Positions 59,101-64,000 of a stretch of DNA of 64,000 nt are shown here, piece after piece. The stretch's first letter is position 1. Each line of letters starts with the position of its first letter. A model generated the notes under the pieces. It had not been told where the DNA came from. It made no database searches and saw only the letters and a list, made by a program, of their open reading frames with translations. This DNA comes from Timema cristinae (lineage: Eukaryota > Arthropoda > Insecta > Phasmatodea > Timematidae), in the NCBI GenBank assembly GCA_039000515.1, contig JBCFYV010000935.1:60178346-60242345 (forward strand), written 5' to 3'. The position numbers were made by a program, and so were the translations under genes.

Positions 59101-62100
59101 CCTAGCTATGACGTAAAACGAGATGGTTATAACTACACATTGATTATCACAATGTTTCTCCATTGGAATCGAAGCCAATTTCAAAGAATAATATAAAACA
59201 ATTTAATCTAGACGATTATTAATAATAGTTAAAAAGAGAGAAATATATTTGATAAGGGTCGAGATCATGAATGAAAATCCCTTATCACTGATCATTACTT
59301 GCGATTAACTTAACTAAATTTCTAGTTATGTATGTATTAACTATAAATATTTACTATAGAATATGCTGACAAAACAAACTGACATTAGATAACCAAATAA
59401 CTTTCCGTTTGTGTATAATTTTAATAATAATAGAAATAATAATAATTTTTATAACCGTTTTCTACTACCCGCTCGGTTTATTCTTTTATGTTCTAATTAC
59501 ACTAAGGTGTTAGGAATTGGAGAGGTTTAATATAAAGGAAGTGAGTCCGTATGTGGTTGGAAAGAGGGTGGAAAGCAATTCTGGAAAAAAACATTCCAAT
59601 TTCAACCTTCTTATATTCTAACTATGTTCTCCCCGTCCTTGACAGACTAGCTCAACACGTAACTAGCGCATTAGCTAATTACGTCACCAAGGTGGGTGTA
59701 CCAAGTTTAAAATTTATCATAGTGCATGGAAGCTGGCACTACTAGGGGTACTGGCAAGTGATTGTTGTCCCTTGTGAATGATATCACGTAAACATGTGAC
59801 TAACCAAGCAGTCGCCGGTTGGGTGATAGTTGTGCCCACGGCTAAATTAGTGAATGTTGTCGGGGCGTGCAACTCATTTTCTTCGTGTGAAACGCCAAAT
59901 CTTGCTCTTAGATAATCATTAGAGCAAATCGTCGTCCGGCAATAGTTGGGGGTTGGGAGGAATAGTTGCCTTGTGTTTAACGTCTCTTAATCCCATATCA
60001 AGTTTGAAGTAGATTAAGACAATCAAATAGTTTTAATTTCGTATTGTATGACAATTATATAATCGATTGTTTGTATATTTTCGCTAAATATGTATATAAA
60101 CACAATAAAATTTCTACATTCTCATTATGCTATTCTTTATTTATCTAATATAAGGATAGTGTGATGTAGAACCCGTAAATATACTTAAATAATCTAAATA
60201 CTAAAATTGGAATTATGATTGTGTTCCACTTTTGTCAGATATTTTATTATTATAAAAAAAAACTCATATCATAGAAAAGTTTCTTTGTGTAATACCTCTT
60301 GGTGAGTTTTCTTCTCCTAGTACGACTTAACAGATTTATGATGTTTAAGAAATAAAGTAGTCACTAACTGGCAGACCATCTATGATATTTAATAAGTACA
60401 TAGACGGAATAGTATATCACTTGTTTCACAGGTGGCTCTGTCAGTTATATTAAAATGTTTTCTTGGAAACGGGGCTAAAGCGTTGAGAGCTATTAGGATA
60501 CTATGACACACCAAGAGGTTGCTTACATTGATTTATTCAATCTTTTTCAATTGACATATTAAATTACCGGTAAGCTATCGTTCTGTAAAGTAAAATCAGT
60601 ACCAACTTCACCGGAGTATACGAAGTAATAGGTCAGTTATTAAGGATTCGAAGGACTAGTTTCTTTTTTGTGGTTCCTTAAATATAGAACAGAACACTAC
60701 CTAGCCACCGGCTGCCAGTTCATCATTGTGAGAAAGGACTTCTACATTTCACCAATGATACATTTTGGCCAAACGGAAAATTGAACCTGGTAAACTTTGT
60801 CTCAGTGGTAGACACGATACCAATATAGCTATGGCGTAGACAGATATAGTGTTAACTAACCATTGATTATCACAATGCACTTCCATTGGAATCGATGCCA
60901 CTTTCAAGGCTTAGTATAAAACAATTTAAGATATAAGTTTAATAATAATAGTTAAAAAGATGGAAATATCCTTGAAAAGGGTCAGAGCTATGAATGAAAA
61001 TGCTTATTCACCTTTCATTTCTTGTGATTAGCTTAAATAAATTTCTATGAAGTATGTAATAATTCTAAATATTTATTTAAGACAATTCAGATAAAACAAA
61101 TCAACAATAGATAACCAGATAATTATCCGTTTCAAGAATAATAATAATAGAAATAATAATCCCTATCACAGCGTCTTATTTACCGTTCGGGTTATACGTT
61201 AATGTACTATTTACACTAAGGAGTTTGGAATTGGAAAGGTTTAATATAGAGGAAATGAAACCACGTTTGTTTGGAAGGAGGGTGGAAAGAAATTCAGGAA
61301 AACCCAACCTAAGTTCACCCTACAGAGATTCTAACCACAATCTTTCCGTCTTTTCCAGCTTAGCTCAATACGAAACTAGCGCGTTAACTAACTACGTCAC
61401 CTAGTAGGGTGCACCAAGACTAAAATTCATCATATGTCTGGAGGTTTGCACTATTTAGGATACTGGTTTGTGATTGTTGCCCCTTGTGATTGACATTACT
61501 TATACACGTGACCAACCAAGCAGTCGCCGCGTGGGCGATATTTGTATTGACGGATAGCTGTTCCCTAAATCACCAATGGTGGGTTACTTATGAATGCGTG
61601 TTGACGGGGCGGGCAACTCAGTTGCTTCGTGTAAAATGCCAGATCTATCTTTATTTTAATCATCGGAGCAATAGTTGGTCGGGGGATAGTTACCTCATCT
61701 GAAACGGCTCTAAATTCCATACCTGATTTAAAGGATCATAAGACACTAAAACAAAATATTGTATTGTATGGTGATATATAATATATTGTTCTAGATATTC
61801 ATATAAATACAGTAAAAAATTGTACATATGTTATGTATATTATTTACTTTCACAATATTTATATAGTGTGATGTACAAATTGTAAATATACTTTAATAGT
61901 TTAAGTACTATAATAGAATTATGATCGTGTATCACAGTTGTCATGATTCAATTTTTATTTTAAAAATAATTCTCATACCATAGACAGTTTCTTTCTGCAA
62001 TACCTCTTGGTATGTCTCATTCTCCTAATACGCCTTAACAGATTTATCAATTTTAGAAATAAATCAGATACTAACTGACAGAGCCCTCTATGATATAGTA

Positions 62101-64000
62101 AGTACATAGACAGTAGTAATAAGACGGAATAGTATTTCACTTGTTTCACAGAGAGCGCTGTCAGTCATATTAAAAAGTTGTCTTGGAAACGGGGCAAATC
62201 ATTTGAGCGGTATTAGGAGACTATGACACTTCAAGAGTTTACTTACATTGACTTTTATCATCTATCTCTAAAGTATAATATTAGATTTATAGTAAACTTT
62301 CACTATATAAAAAATAGTAACAACGTATCCATAGTACACTAAAAATAGGTCAGTTATTAAGGATTTGGGCGTATTAGATTTTTTTTGCTGCTCTTTCAAT
62401 ATAAAAAAAATAAGTTACCAAGCCCAAGCGGTTAATTCGTCATTGTGAAAAGGAACTTCCATATTTCACCATCGATTAAAGTTTTTGGCCAAGCCGGGAA
62501 TTGAACATGATAATCTTTGTATCAGTGGCAGACACGGTACCGACCTAGCTATGACGTAAAACGAGATGGTTATAACTACACATTGATTATCACAATGTTT
62601 CTCCATTGGATCGAAGCCAATTTCAAAGAATAATATAAAACAATTTAATCTAGACGATTATTAATAATAGTTAAAAAGAGAGAAATATATTTGATAAGGG
62701 TCGAGATCATGAATGAAAATCCCTTATCACTGATCATTACTTGCGATTAACTTAATAAATTTCTAGTTATGTATGTATAACTATAAATATTTACTATAGA
62801 ATATGCTGACAAAACAAACTGACATTAGATAACCAAATAACTTTCCGTTTTGTGTATAGTTTTAATAATAATAGAAATAATAATAATTTTTATAACCGTT
62901 TCTTACTACCCGCTCGGTTTATTCTTTTATGTTCTAATTACACTAAGGTGTTAGGAATTGGAGAGGTTTAATATAAAGGAAGTGAGTCCGTATGTGGTTG
63001 GAAAGAGGGTGGAAAGCAATTCTGGAAAAAACACCCCAATTTCAACCTTCTTATATTCTAACTACTTCTCCCCGTCCTTGACAGACTAGCTCAACACGTA
63101 ACTAGCGCATTAGCTAATTACGTCACCAAGGTGGGTGTACCTAGTTTAAAATTTATCATAGTGCATGGAAGCTGGCACTACTAGGGGTACTGGCAAGTGA
63201 TTGTTGCCCTTTGTGAATGATATCACGTAAACATGTGACTAACAAGCAGTCGCCGGTTGGGTGATAGTTGTGCCCACGGCTAAATTAGTGAATGTTGTCG
63301 GGGTGTGCAACTCATTTTCTTCGTGTGAAACGCCAAATCTTGCTCTTAGATAATCATTAGAGCAAATCGTCGTCCGGCAATAGTTGGGGGTTGGGAGGAA
63401 TAGTTGCCTTGTGTTTAACGTCTCTTAATCCCATATCAAGTTTGAAGTAGATTAAGACAATCAAATAGTTTTAATTTTGTATTGTATGCAATTATATAAT
63501 CATTGTTTGTATATTTTCGCTAAATATGTATATAAACACAATAAAATTTCTACATTCTCATTATGTTATTCTTTATTTATCTAATATAAGGATAGTGTGA
63601 TGTACAACCCGTAAATATACTTAAATAGTCTAAATACTATAATTGGAATTATGATTGTGTTCCACTTTTTGTCAGATATTTTATTATTATAAAAAAAATT
63701 ACTCATATCATAGACAGTTTCTTTCTGTAATACCTCTTGGTGAGTTTTCTTCTCCTAGTACGACTTAACAGATTTATGATGTTTAATAAATAAAGTAGTC
63801 ACTAACTGACAGAGCCATCTATGATATTTAATAAGTACATAGACGGAATAGTATATCACTTGTTTCACAGGTGGCTCTGTCAGTTATATTAAAATGTTTT
63901 CTTGGAAACGGGGCTAAAGCGTTGATAGCTATTAGGATACTATGACACACCAAGAGGTTGCTTACATTGATTTATTCATCTTTTTCAATTGAAATATTAC

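Larger units (their letters stand above)
46690..64000. repeat. Satellite array of about 1.72-kb monomers, ten copies plus a partial one, continuing past the window
   Basis: The landmark GGAAACGGGGC recurs at about 46692, 48432, 50154, 51875, 53595, 55309, 57023, 58744, 60465, 62185 and 63904, spacing 1.71-1.74 kb. Monomers alternate between type A (landmark followed by TAAAGCGTTGAGAGC) and type B (AAATCATTTGAGCGG), giving a dimer of about 3.44 kb. The first monomer is the most diverged, as at an array edge. Each monomer contains a reverse family-1-like SINE, a second reverse SINE-like piece and a hairpin. Short conserved open frames (for example MTPLIHVTNQAVAGW) come with the repeat and are not genes. 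Confidence 0.95.

Noticed and set aside
47735..61702. Recurrent 70-126-residue frames starting MTPLIHV or MERFNIKE
   Set aside because: They recur with the satellite monomer and vary in length through single-base changes, and the MERFNIKE type reads through the embedded SINE; conservation reflects repeat homogenisation.

Overview
This window is AT-rich animal nuclear DNA, very probably from an insect. It has phase-consistent introns, several tRNA-derived SINE families, a degraded LINE and long satellite and minisatellite arrays. The SINE style suggested a hemipteran to me, but I cannot prove the order from sequence alone. No bacterial operons, CRISPR arrays, phage or intact transposase genes are visible.

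The one protein-coding gene I can support is on the + strand. Its six recognisable coding exons lie at about 15576-15770, 16482-17075, 17279-18994, 20794-20955, 30318-30486 and 31721-31904. The last three encode a BAH domain and the C-terminus typical of the winged eye / BAHCC1 / TNRC18 chromatin-protein family, ending in RILKNPG. The first three encode a low-complexity His/Pro/Tyr-rich region and a long basic, Ser/Thr/Lys-rich region with nuclear localisation signals. The first visible exon begins in mid-codon, so 5' exons must lie upstream, unseen or outside the window. Two places in the coding sequence need small indels to keep the frame, one near the end of the long exon and one near the end of the first BAH exon. 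I read these as consensus errors of a long-read assembly.

Layout: 1-13.8 kb is non-coding and holds at least nine SINE copies or fragments, a 16-copy 32-bp AT-rich array, a 537-bp MITE-like element and two GC-rich promoter-like islands. From 13.8 to 15.6 kb three minisatellites (about 46, 37 and 41 bp units) sit one after another, and the last runs into the splice acceptor of the first visible exon. The gene occupies 15.6-31.9 kb. Its 9.4-kb BAH intron is mostly a 63/67-bp minisatellite with a 2.67-kb higher-order duplication. Part of that intron (about 21.47-22.46 kb) looks like a false consensus mixing repeat sequence with the array's own 3' flank. From 31.9 to 46.6 kb is AT-rich sequence, probably beginning with the 3'UTR, with fold-back elements, a 42-bp minisatellite, SINEs and a reverse-strand LINE reverse-transcriptase relic. 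From about 46.69 kb to the end is a satellite of about 1.72-kb monomers that alternate as A and B types. Diagnostic variants show a higher-order period of four monomers (about 6.87 kb), and each monomer carries old SINE pieces.

I found no unknown enzymatic system. The most notable content is repeat biology (nested higher-order arrays, SINEs of different heads sharing one tail, splice-site-derived minisatellites) and signs of assembly error inside a conserved chromatin gene.
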